From Terriglobales bacterium (lineage in GTDB: Bacteria > Acidobacteriota > Terriglobia > Terriglobales > Acidobacteriaceae): a DNA stretch of 62,837 bases. Of the stretch, positions 1 to 7,486 are shown piece after piece. The DNA is taken from assembly GCA_025980765.1 (NCBI GenBank), contig JAICXB010000021.1:1-62837 (forward strand), in the 5' to 3' direction. A program made the position numbers and the translations under genes. The first letter of the stretch is position 1. Each line of letters starts with the position of its first letter. The notes below the pieces were generated by a model that was given only the letters and a program-made list of their open reading frames with translations, was not told where the DNA came from and searched no databases.

Positions 1-624
1 GCATCTTGCAGTGAAGAGAAAGACGGATCAATAAGGAGAACGCCGCAGATGCCGCAACGGAAAGAGACTACCCGCGGGACAGCCTCGTAGCCTCGTAGCC
101 GCGAAGCTTCGCAGCTGCCTTCCGACTTTTGGGAAAAAGCTGGGGGAGTCGATAGCCGAAAGCCGGATAGGCGAAGGCAACGGCGGGACGGTCCTGTCCT
201 GTTTTCGCAGCTTCGCAGCTACGCGGCTGCGAGGCTTCGCGGCTTGCTTTCCTGAGAACAGGGAATTTTGCTGGGAAATTTCCCCGCGGGCAGCGCAATC
301 CGCATAACAGCAGAGTTAATCCCTTTGATTGCTAGTAGCTGGAAGCCAGCAACGAGCAGCTGGTCCCGTAAGCTGAGGAAACGAACAGGAAAGAACAGGA
401 AAGAACCTGTTTTTCCTGTTAAGCCTTTTATTTGCTAGTAGCTAGCAGCCAGCAGCCAGAAGATTCAGGAAATTAACAGGATACGAACAGGAAAGCCGGT
501 GCCCCGCCAAGTTTTCCACAAGCGGTGTTTACTGGCTTCGAAGACGCGAAGCTTCGGGGCTGCGGAGCCGAGGCCGACAGCCGACAGCCGACAGCCGAAT
601 GCCGAAAGCCGAGCGCAAGCTTCT
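1..624. other. Gene-free, repeat-rich spacer
   Basis: I see no convincing gene here. The stretch is built from degenerate short words that recur in other spacers of the window: GCGAAGCTTCGCAGCT-like words at about 85-125 and 205-245, CAGGGAATTT-like words at 253-290, CTAGCAGCCAG-like words at 331-363 and 434-462, AACAGGAAAG-like words at 385-420 and 465-495, and a tandem GCCGACA run at 573-600. Open frames across it have repeat-derived, low-information translations and no ribosome binding site. Confidence 0.6.
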
Positions 625-1368
625 CTAATCCGCCGCCACGAGCGCCTGCTGCTCCGCTGCTCTGGCCTCGAACTCATTGTGACTGACGGCCACCAGAAGC
701 CGAACGCATTCTTTGCGGAAGCTGTTCCAGGCGTAGCCTCCTGCGCGCAACACCTGCCCGTGCTCCCGCCAGACCACCAGCAGAGTGGCAAGCTGGAAGC
801 AGCGCCAAAACGCCAGTTCCAGCGACGGACGCGATCGCCGGCTGCTCTGCAGTCGTTTCAGGTTCTCAGCCTGGAAGCGCAAGTGGTCGGCTTCATCCTT
901 GAGAATATTGGCGCAAATCAATTGCAACAGCGCCGACCCGGTCGCGCGCTCCAGCGCCGCGTAGTAGGGAACGGCGACAATCTCAGCCATCACCAGCACG
1001 CGCAGACAAAGTTCAAGTCCGGCAAACTTGCGCACCCGCCGGAAGACCCGATCCACCCAGTGTTGCTGAAGCAGCGCCACGCCCTCCCGCTGCAGAAAGC
1101 CTGCCAGATGGCGGCTGTGTCGCTGTTCCTCTTTGATGAACAGCTCCAACGATGGCAGGAAATTCGCATCCAGCGCAGCCAGCCGTGATGCGCGACCGCG
1201 CCGCATCAGCCCAGAAGCGTCAGAACCTTCACCCAGTTGAAACTGCTGGATCGATGCACTCACCAGCCGCCGCTCACTGTCAGTGAGGGCCAGCGGATGC
1301 GACCACGGCAGCAGCTCACGACTCGCAGTTCGAGAAGAGAAGAGGACAGCCCAATCGAGCGTTGTCAT
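625..1368 (-). CDS. Ferritin-like four-helix-bundle protein
   Basis: A 247-residue, mostly helical protein without signal peptide or membrane segment. Two Glu/His-rich elements look like diiron carboxylate ligands: IKEEQRHSRHL at about residues 78-88 and DEADHLRF at about 158-165, the E-x2-H pattern spaced as in ferritin-like helices 2 and 4. That suggests a cytosolic metal-binding or oxidase-type protein, but the substrate cannot be told. The gene stands alone. Its start lies 7 bases from an inverted repeat at 1375-1397 that could be an operator. The C-terminal codons run up to the repeat-rich spacer. The ferritin-like fold is inferred from motifs only; the long antiparallel frame over the same DNA is treated as a shadow. 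Confidence 0.6.
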   Translation of the reverse strand: MTTLDWAVLFSSRTASRELLPWSHPLALTDSERRLVSASIQQFQLGEGSDASGLMRRGRASRLAALDANFLPSLELFIKEEQRHSRHLAGFLQREGVALLQQHWVDRVFRRVRKFAGLELCLRVLVMAEIVAVPYYAALERATGSALLQLICANILKDEADHLRFQAENLKRLQSSRRSRPSLELAFWRCFQLATLLVVWREHGQVLRAGGYAWNSFRKECVRLLVAVSHNEFEARAAEQQALVAAD

Positions 1369-1374
1369 GATCGC

Positions 1375-1397
1375 TGTACTTTACATTGCAAAGTACA
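1375..1397. promoter_or_regulatory. Inverted repeat upstream of ferritin-like gene
   Basis: TGTACTTT and AAAGTACA form perfect 8-bp arms around a 7-base spacer (1383-1389). The site is just upstream of the minus-strand start at 1368, where a repressor would overlap the promoter or leader. The regulator is unknown. Confidence 0.45.
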
Positions 1398-1466
1398 TTA
1401 CGTCAAGAATTGTGATCTTGAGAAGCTGTAGGGCATCCTTATCTTTATTGGTGGGAGTGCAGGGCC

Positions 1467-2024
1467 CTACTGCACCGGACATAGCGCCTCAAGGTCGCGA
1501 AACCGCGCTGGTTGAAGCATCTGGAATGCCTTCTGCGGGATTTTCAGATACGACCAGCGGACGCCTGTGAGTTGCGTTGCATTCTCGCACCAGCGAATTG
1601 CCGCCCGGCCTTTGTGACCGACATCTTCGTACTCCGCGCCTTTTGTCTCCAGAATCCAGCGAGTTTGTTTTTCATCCACTGCGACAAAGTCGGGATAGTA
1701 GGATCGCAGGTCCTGAGCGTAGCGCTCCAGCAGCGCCTTGCGGCTGCGTACCTTTTCGTACTCCCACAGAAAGATCAGAGTTTCAATCGCTTCCTGCTGC
1801 GAGCGGTGATACTTGAACGGGGTGCCGTTGGGTAGTTTGTGGTCGGTGTAAAACCAATGGTTCAGCAGTAGGCGCGTAGTATCGGTGATGCCTTTGTAGC
1901 CGCCGATAGCCCAGGCTTTTACTGCCTCCCGTAATGCCGGAACACAAGGCGCCGTGCGCAGACGTGGCGTAATGTCGAGCAGTTCAGTTTGATTTTCGGA
2001 AGAGACCTTCTTGCGGCGCGGCAT
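1467..2024 (-). pseudogene. Type III restriction Res subunit with internal deletion
   Basis: The 185-residue frame joins the two ends of a large restriction subunit. Residues 1 to about 110 (including YHRSQQEAIETLIF and the RSRKALLERYAQD stretch) resemble the N-terminal segment of BPTD_3080-like type III endonuclease R subunits. Residues from about 117 (YYPDFVAVDE, WILETKG, RWCENATQLTG) resemble the C-terminal PD-(D/E)xK nuclease end; the P-D...E-x-K residues are present. The helicase core of several hundred residues that normally lies between (Walker A, DExx, motif VI) is absent. The join is in frame with no stop, so a small nuclease-like protein could still be made. No methyltransferase (Mod) gene is nearby. 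I class it as a deletion remnant, but it could be a functional mini-nuclease. Confidence 0.65.
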
Positions 2025-2133
2025 TGTGATTAGTGTAGCTGGTTAGTATTGATTTTCTATTGTGATGTAATTTGGCGGCCGTAATCGGAAGAGTATCCCG
2101 AAGGCCAAAACCGGTTGCGAGCCAACGTTCAAA

Positions 2134-2366
2134 GGCCCGGAGGGCCGACGGTCAAACGTGAGCCCAGCCCGGCAGGGCTGGGAAATCGGGGCAATCAAAA
2201 CCATTGCGAGCGCCGGAGGCGCGACACCAAAACGGGTTGAATTTGCAAACGCAACATGACAATCGCGTTTGGTGCCGCGCCTCCGGCGCTCCGAAAATTC
2301 CCATTCCATTCCGTTTCCCAGCCCTGCCGGGCTGGGCTGACGTTTGGCAATCGGCCCTCCGGGCCT
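2134..2366. repeat. REP/BIME cluster, left of RAYT
   Basis: Two REP families are present as inverted pairs. Type 1 consists of the GGCCCGGAGGGCC hairpin plus CCCAGCCCGGCAGGGCTGGG at 2134-2182, with an inverted copy at 2317-2366. Type 2 (GCGCCGGAGGCGC followed by ACACCAAAACG-like sequence) lies at 2208-2233, inverted at 2265-2292. Each element can fold into a hairpin. Matching copies lie on the other side of the transposase gene at 2927-3120. Confidence 0.8.
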
Positions 2367-2464
2367 TGGTGTATTGATATGCGACGTGTATTTGCCTCAT
2401 CCGCCGTGCCATGATCATCGGAATTCTTTGTTGATTACTCGAGAGCACCCCGGTGGCGCCGGCT

Positions 2465-2908
2465 TCACCCGAACACATATTTCGGGTCATAGGCAACATT
2501 CGCCTCATCCAACATCGCGATGAATTCCTCCTCAAACGTCTTCTTACGATGATGCGCGCGCTGGTTGCGTATGTAAGCGATCACCTTATCGAGCTGCGGA
2601 GGACTCACGCTGAATGCGCCGTATCCCTCTTGCCAATTGAAATCAATGCCCTGCTGACTGATGAACCTGGAGGAATTCGCCTTGAAGGTATTGATCGCGC
2701 TGGCAAGCGCGATGGTGGGCGGTAGCAGAAACAAGAGATGGCTGTGATTCGGCATTCCTCCGCCCGCGATCAAAGGGATCTTGTGCTCACGGGCGATTTC
2801 CGCGATGAATGAATACAGCCGTTTCTCGAATTCCGGCGAGATCAGGTCTTCCCGATTCTTCGTGCTGTAAATCACGTGGACGTAATTGTTGGAATAGGAA
2901 TGGCTCAC
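2465..2908 (-). CDS. REP-associated tyrosine transposase (RAYT)
   Basis: A 147-residue single-domain Y1 transposase of the IS200/IS605 TnpA-like RAYT type. Such HUH enzymes nick and join single-stranded DNA at REP hairpins. The HUH motif reads PNHSHLLF (H55, H57) and the likely catalytic tyrosine is Y112 in VIAYIRNQ. The length is typical for a RAYT. The start is GTG at 2908, preceded by a strong GGAGGAG ribosome binding site. The gene is enclosed by inverted REP elements of two families (2134-2366 and 2927-3120), the genomic arrangement expected of a REPtron. The frame is intact, so the enzyme is probably active. Confidence 0.9.
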   Translation of the reverse strand: MSHSYSNNYVHVIYSTKNREDLISPEFEKRLYSFIAEIAREHKIPLIAGGGMPNHSHLLFLLPPTIALASAINTFKANSSRFISQQGIDFNWQEGYGAFSVSPPQLDKVIAYIRNQRAHHRKKTFEEEFIAMLDEANVAYDPKYVFG

Positions 2909-2926
2909 GTTTCTCCTCCACGCAAA

Positions 2927-3190
2927 TGCGTTTGGTGCCGCGCCGCCGCGATTCGCGAAGATTGTATTGCATTAGGAAAGGTACGCCCCAATCGGTTCAA
3001 GAGGGGCGAAGAGCACATGCATCGAGGCCCGGAGGGCCGATTGCTAAACGTCAGCCCAGTTCCGTATCCCAGCCCTGCCGGGCTGGGCTGACGTTTGGCA
3101 TTCGGCCCTCCGGGCCTTGGGACAGCAACTGCGCCACCCGCTACCGCAGGCCTAAACCGCAACCGCGCCACCCGCTACTGCAGGTGGTTC
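2927..3190. repeat. REP/BIME cluster, right of RAYT
   Basis: A type 2 element (GCGTTTGGTGCCGCGC) lies at 2927-2951, inside the leader of the transposase gene. A type 1 pair sits at 3025-3058 (GGCCCGGAGGGCC... GTCAGCCCAG) and 3069-3117 (CCCAGCCCTGCCGGGCTGGG ... GGCCCTCCGGGCC). Next to it (3130-3190) is another word, GCCACCCGCTACTGCAGG-like, that recurs at about 20098-20125. Confidence 0.75.
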
Positions 3191-3192
3191 TG

Positions 3193-5544
3193 TTACTGCG
3201 GGCCTGCCGGGAGATGCTCGGTCAGGTAGCGGGCGAGCAGATGATAGAGGTGCACTGTGGTGCCTGAGCCTTCATTGATGCTGTGGGTGCGATCGGGATA
3301 GGTCATGAAGTCGAACGTCTTCCCGAGTTCGATGAGTCGGTTCACCAGCAGCTCCGTTCCCTGGTAGTGAACGTTGTCGTCGCCGGAGCCGTGCACAATC
3401 AGCAGATGGCCCTTGAGTCCTGCGGCGAAATTGATGGCTGAGCCCCGTTTGTAGCCATCCGCGTTGTCCTGGGGCAAACCCATGTAGCGTTCCTGATAAA
3501 TCGAGTCGTATAGGCGCTGGTCGGGGACTGGCGCCACCGACATGCCGACTTTGTAAAGATCGGGGGAGCGAAACATCAGGTTGAGAGTGTTGGTGCCGCC
3601 GCCGCTCCAGCCCCAGACCGCGGCCCTGTCCAGATCGACAAAGGTGTCCATCTTGCCGAGCGAACGCAGAGCCTGTGCCTGCTGCTTCGACGAGAGAACG
3701 CCGACATCGCCGTAGACGACCTTGCGCCAGGCACGGCCGCGCGGCGCGGGAGTGCCGGAGTTGTCGAAGCTCACGACCAGGTATCCGAGCGAAGCGATGT
3801 AGCGGTGAAAGAGCTCGCCATTTCCTCCCCAGCGATCCAGCGTGGTCTGTCCCGCGGGCTCACCGTAGATGTTCACCAGCACCGGGTATTTCTTCGCGGG
3901 ATTAAAGTTCGGCGGCTTAATCATCCAGCCATCGACCATTACGCCGTCACCAGCATCGACTTTGAAGAACTCCACCGGCGGGGTGAGGAATTGCGCGATC
4001 TTCTTCTTATATTCGCTGCTGTCGCTGAGCATACGTGCGAGCCTGTGATCGGGCAGAGAGACCAGTTCGCGCAGCCCCGGATCATTCATGCTGGAAAAAT
4101 TGTGAAAAGCGTACTTTCCGTCGGGCGAAATCGTGTAACTATTCGCGCCGGCGAAGTTAGCTGGAGTCACTCGTACGGGATTGGCCGAGCCGTCGAGAGG
4201 CGAGCGATAGAGATAACGCTGAGTGGCGTTGTCGGGCGACGCAAGGAAGTAGAGCCATCCGGGCTTTTTGTCTTCATCTTCCTTCATCCCCATTATGCCG
4301 GCGACATCCAGCGTGCCGCGCGTTACCAGGGTTTCATGGCCGCTGCGGTCGATCGACCACACATGCATCCAGCCATCCTTTTCGCTGACGACCAGGAACT
4401 GGCGGCCGTCGTGAATCGGCTGCGCTTCCGTCAGTCCGCCAAAGCCAATGGTGATGAAGGCGTCGTCGTGATCGCGCCAAATCTCGTGAACCGCGCCGGA
4501 AGTGGCGTCGGCCAGCAGATAATTGTCGGTGTTCTGCAGGCGATTGAGTTGCTGGATGAGAAGAGTACCGGCGTCGGCCCACTGCATGCGCGCGATATAG
4601 TTTTGGCGAGCATCGCCGGGAACCTGCATCCACTTCACGCTTCCCGTGCCGTCCGCATTCACTACGCCGACGCGCACGGCGGAATTTGTGGTCCCGGCGA
4701 GCGGATATGGAACCTGCATCTCCACCGGATACGGCCCAGTTTGCGGATAGGGAATCTCCGTGACTACCGCGCGTTCTTTGCCGAGGTAGTTCATGAGCGC
4801 GAAGTCTCCCACTCCGTGCAGGTCAAACTGCCAGAAGGCGATCCGCTTCCCGTCCGGGCTCCAGCGAAAACAATCGTGCAGGGCCAATTCTTCTTCGTTC
4901 ACCCAGTCGGAGCCGCCATTGATGACAAGGTCAGAGCCGTCGTGGGTGAGGCGCTGAATGGCGCTGCCGCCGTCTTCGCCGGCGAGGTCTTCGACGTAAA
5001 TATCGTTGTCCTTCACATATGCGACCTTCGTCGCCTCAGGATTGAATTTGGCGTACATCAGGCTGGCTTCCGGCGCATCTCCGCCCAGCTTTTTGAGCTT
5101 CCCGGTTTTGCGATCGAGGAACCAGTAGTCTCCGCGGGAATTCGTGCGCCATACACGCCGGGTATTGGTGAAGATCAGGACGCGCTGGTCATCCTTTGAC
5201 CAACTCAGCGCCGAGATCTCCAGAGGCTCTTTCGCGCCTGCAGGCGTGAGCTGCGCTGCTGTGATCAGCACCTCGCGGTGCGTGCCGGTCGCGGTGTCGT
5301 ACTTGACGACGTCACGGGCATGGGAATTGCCGGCCGCTGGTTCCATGGCGATGTAGGATTGCCCGTCATCGAACCAGCGCGGTGGAGGAGAAGGACGCTC
5401 GCGGAATTCACCAGTGAAAATGCGGGTGATCGTGTCTTTTTCAGTTTCACTGTTCGGCGCGGTGGCAGCCTGCTGCGCGAACGACACCGCCGAAAACGCC
5501 AGGATGCAAAGAAATGCAAAACGACGAAAGACTTGCTGATTCAT
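3193..5544 (-). CDS. Dipeptidyl peptidase IV-type S9B serine peptidase
   Basis: A 783-residue exported prolyl oligopeptidase-family enzyme that should release X-Pro/X-Ala dipeptides from peptide N-termini. Residues 1-24 form a signal peptide ending ...AVSFAQQ. Next comes the DPP4 N-terminal beta-propeller, containing DWVNEEE at about 213-219, the glutamate pair that binds the substrate amino terminus in this family. The C-terminal alpha/beta-hydrolase domain shows the triad: Ser647 in GWSGGG, Asp722 in HGSGDDNVH, His754 in DRTHSI. The start at 5544 is chosen over an in-frame ATG 24 codons upstream because it has GGGGAG seven bases before it and begins the signal peptide. It stands alone; its 3' end abuts a REP cluster. 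Confidence 0.93.
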   Translation of the reverse strand: MNQQVFRRFAFLCILAFSAVSFAQQAATAPNSETEKDTITRIFTGEFRERPSPPPRWFDDGQSYIAMEPAAGNSHARDVVKYDTATGTHREVLITAAQLTPAGAKEPLEISALSWSKDDQRVLIFTNTRRVWRTNSRGDYWFLDRKTGKLKKLGGDAPEASLMYAKFNPEATKVAYVKDNDIYVEDLAGEDGGSAIQRLTHDGSDLVINGGSDWVNEEELALHDCFRWSPDGKRIAFWQFDLHGVGDFALMNYLGKERAVVTEIPYPQTGPYPVEMQVPYPLAGTTNSAVRVGVVNADGTGSVKWMQVPGDARQNYIARMQWADAGTLLIQQLNRLQNTDNYLLADATSGAVHEIWRDHDDAFITIGFGGLTEAQPIHDGRQFLVVSEKDGWMHVWSIDRSGHETLVTRGTLDVAGIMGMKEDEDKKPGWLYFLASPDNATQRYLYRSPLDGSANPVRVTPANFAGANSYTISPDGKYAFHNFSSMNDPGLRELVSLPDHRLARMLSDSSEYKKKIAQFLTPPVEFFKVDAGDGVMVDGWMIKPPNFNPAKKYPVLVNIYGEPAGQTTLDRWGGNGELFHRYIASLGYLVVSFDNSGTPAPRGRAWRKVVYGDVGVLSSKQQAQALRSLGKMDTFVDLDRAAVWGWSGGGTNTLNLMFRSPDLYKVGMSVAPVPDQRLYDSIYQERYMGLPQDNADGYKRGSAINFAAGLKGHLLIVHGSGDDNVHYQGTELLVNRLIELGKTFDFMTYPDRTHSINEGSGTTVHLYHLLARYLTEHLPAGPQ

Positions 5545-5744
5545 CAGACTCCCCGCATGAATTGGAAGGAATGAATTAAAACGAGTGATGGTACGGGAGA
5601 GGACCGACGAATGCAATTTTGCTCGTGAGGCAATTCGATTCTGCCGAGATTCTTACAATGAGCGATAAGCAATAGGCGATAAGCGATAAGCGAAAATCTC
5701 AACGACGAAGTGATGGAAATATCAAGTGATGACAACCAAGTAGT

Positions 5745-5819
5745 TGGTAGCGCTACCGGGAATCGAACCCGGGTTTGAAGATTGAGAATCTTCCGTCCTA
5801 ACCCCTAGACGATAGCGCC
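5745..5819 (-). tRNA. tRNA-Glu (anticodon CTC)
   Basis: On the minus strand a full cloverleaf folds. Acceptor GGCGCTA pairs with TAGCGCT (first pair G-U). The D arm matches tRNA-Glu (TCGTCTAGGGGTTAGGAC). The anticodon stem GAAGA/TCTTC carries loop TTCTCAA with anticodon CTC, and the T arm is CCGGGTTCGATTCCCGG. The discriminator is A and the 3' CCA is encoded (5745-5747). It decodes GAG. Confidence 0.95.
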
Positions 5820-5866
5820 ACGCGCGAGTGGAAGGTCACAAAAAGTATAGCAAAGGGGAATCAGCC

Positions 5867-6000
5867 GCTAGCTACTGGCTGCTGGCTTCTAGCAAAGGCT
5901 CTTTTCGAAAGGAGCGCGGCGGCCCTCCGCCGGATTTTTCTGTTTTTTAACGGAACTCAGACAAAATCAAAATCCGGCCGGGGGCGGCCGCGCTCCTTTT
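5867..6000. repeat. Long hairpin-forming inverted repeat
   Basis: Arms of about 31 bases at 5908-5938 and 5969-6000 begin AAAGGAGCGCGGC and end CCGGATTTT; they are near-complementary around a ~30-base loop. A CTAGCAGCCAG-family word precedes it at 5867-5893. It lies between the tRNA-Glu gene and the 3' end of the gene at 6026, where it could act as a terminator or mobile REP-like unit. Confidence 0.6.
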
Positions 6001-6025
6001 TATCGCCGAAAGCCGAAAGCCGATT

Positions 6026-6484
6026 TCAGTCTTCGTTCTCGTCGTCTTCTTCGATCAGCAGGCCGCCTATGGCTTCGGCGGTGTCGAGGACGTGTTGATA
6101 GCGGTCGTACCATTCCGTCGAGACTTCGTAGAGGAAGATCGCGCCCTGATGGGCGAAGCCTAGCTGCACGAATCCAGTTTTGCCGATGTAGGTGCGCAGC
6201 CAGCGGGCGTCTTCGAGATCGTCTCCGTAGGCGCCGTCTTGCAGGCGATCGATCAGGAAATCGAGGTCTTCTTTGGTGAGCACCATGTCGTCCATGGTGA
6301 GGAAGGGGACATTGGCGGCCTTGGCCAGTTCGACAAAATCCTTCCAGGCCTCGGGATTTTCGTCGTCATTCCACTGAATGCTGACGACTTCGTCGCCCAC
6401 GTAGCCGGGGAAGCGGCGCATGCCGTGTCCTTCGATGAAGGCGGTCATGTCGTCTTTCAGATTGTGGAGATCGTCGGTGCGCAT
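6026..6484 (-). CDS. Small acidic protein of unknown function
   Basis: A 152-residue cytosolic protein that I do not recognise. It is acidic, especially at the C-terminus (EEDDENED), has no signal peptide or membrane segment, and looks like a compact alpha/beta domain (MRRFPGYVGDEVVSIQW, then MDDMVLTKEDLDFLIDRL, then GFVQLGFAHQGAIFLYEV). The start at 6484 (MRTDDLHNL) is preferred over an ATG 16 codons upstream because that extension is encoded by a GCGAAGCC-word repeat that recurs in other spacers. No neighbour suggests a role. Confidence 0.6.
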   Translation of the reverse strand: MRTDDLHNLKDDMTAFIEGHGMRRFPGYVGDEVVSIQWNDDENPEAWKDFVELAKAANVPFLTMDDMVLTKEDLDFLIDRLQDGAYGDDLEDARWLRTYIGKTGFVQLGFAHQGAIFLYEVSTEWYDRYQHVLDTAEAIGGLLIEEDDENED

Positions 6485-6771
6485 TTCAAGCTGCGAAGCC
6501 ACGCAGCCGCGAAGCCACGGAGCCCAGAACAAACTTTACACGAAATGCCGCCGTATTCGCTTCGAGAACCTCTTCACCATGGAGACAACTGAATCGGGTG
6601 ATTTCGCGATCGGGTGATCGGGTGATTTGAAATCAGGAAATCAAAAATCACGAAGTCACAAAATTTCCAAATCTTTTCCGTGTCTCCGCGCCTCCGTGGT
6701 GAAGACAGATCGTCGCCCGCGAAATTCGCTATGCTAAACTCAGTTGTTTATCTTCAAACTGCCGACGAGAC
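6485..6771. repeat. Spacer with three dispersed repeat words
   Basis: No gene seen. It holds a GCGAAGCCACGCAGCC word (6486-6525), a tandem ATCGGGTGATCGGGTGATTT word (6598-6655) and a CTCCGTG...TCCGTGGTGAAG word (6677-6704), each recurring elsewhere in the window. The promoter of the DUF507 pair should lie in 6705-6765. Confidence 0.55.
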
Positions 6772-7050
6772 ATGCTGGTTTCCAAAGAATACATGGGCTA
6801 CCTGGCCCGCCAAGTCACAAAAAAACTGATTGCCGGCGAGTTCATCGAGACCAAGGACGTGAACGGCACTGCCGAGCGTCTGAACGCCGCCATGCTCGAA
6901 GAGATGCAGCTCGAAGATCGCATCAACGATGAAGTGCGGCTCATTCTCGACGCCTATCAGGAAGAAATGCGCACCACCGGGGCGAGCTATCAGGAGATGT
7001 TCAAGAAGGTGAAGCAGCAACTGGTGCAGAAATACAAGGCGGTGCTGTGA
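6772..7050 (+). CDS. DUF507 family protein (first of tandem pair)
   Basis: A 92-residue, highly charged, helical protein matching the DUF507 family, whose function is unknown. The sequence runs from MLVSKEYMGYLARQVTKK to a Lys-rich C-terminus (FKKVKQQLVQKYKAVL). It has no signal or membrane segment. Its stop TGA (7048-7050) overlaps the GTG start of a second DUF507 gene (7047), so the two are translationally coupled and probably made in equal amounts, perhaps as a heterodimer. The pairing is seen; the complex is inferred. Confidence 0.85.
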   Translation: MLVSKEYMGYLARQVTKKLIAGEFIETKDVNGTAERLNAAMLEEMQLEDRINDEVRLILDAYQEEMRTTGASYQEMFKKVKQQLVQKYKAVL

Positions 7051-7322
7051 GAATCTCGCGCGACAAGGTGAACAAGCTGGCGCACACGGTGGCCGACACG
7101 CTGGCGTCTCTCGACAGCGTCGATTTCATCGAAGACCGCAATACCATTCGCACGGAAACCCGGCGCATCCTCGAAGAGCTGCTGCAAGCCGAGGAGAAGA
7201 TCGACGCCTCCGCCCGCCTGAAAATCGAAAGCCAGAAACGGATCATTCCCGAAGGCACGCAGGAGTGGGACATCCTGTATCGCAAGTACTACAACGAAGA
7301 AGTGAAGAAGCTGGGGATTTAG
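7047..7322 (+). CDS. DUF507 family protein (second of tandem pair)
   Basis: A 91-residue paralogue of the upstream gene (MRISRDKVNKLAHTVADTL at the N-terminus, DILYRKYYNEEVKKLGI at the C-terminus). It starts at GTG 7047, overlapping the previous stop by four bases (GTGA). It is helical, charged and cytosolic. The two copies are similar in length and pattern but clearly diverged. Function unknown. Confidence 0.85.
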   Translation: MRISRDKVNKLAHTVADTLASLDSVDFIEDRNTIRTETRRILEELLQAEEKIDASARLKIESQKRIIPEGTQEWDILYRKYYNEEVKKLGI

Positions 7323-7354
7323 CTGCTCGCTTCTGGCCAAAATCAAAAGCAACA

Positions 7355-7486
7355 GCTCACACGGATGAAACGGATGTCACGGATCGGACGGATTTTCTTA
7401 GGATAGGAATCCGTCCGATCCGTTTTATCCGTTCGGGATGTTGGTTTTGTTTTAGCCAGCAGTCAGCAGCTAGTAGCCAGTAGCTA
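7355..7486. repeat. ACGGATG-word repeat and CTAGCAGCCAG-word repeat
   Basis: 7355-7440 holds the ACGGATGTCACGGATCGGACGG type word and, after TTTTCTTAGG, its reverse complement (CCGTCCGATCCGTTTTATCC), giving a hairpin. 7453-7486 holds a TAGCCAGCAGTCAGCAGC-type word that overlaps the last codons and stop of the minus-strand gene ending at 7470. The same two families recur at 15338-15520. Confidence 0.6.

Noticed and set aside
68..600. Tandem short words as a CRISPR array
   Set aside because: Words are degenerate, irregularly spaced, and there are no unique spacers of constant length or cas genes.
499..1188. 229-residue plus-strand frame
   Set aside because: Antisense to the ferritin-like gene, with repeat-derived N-terminus and no recognisable domain.
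3805..5199. 464-residue plus-strand frame
   Set aside because: Shadow antisense to the dipeptidyl peptidase; no family features or ribosome binding site.
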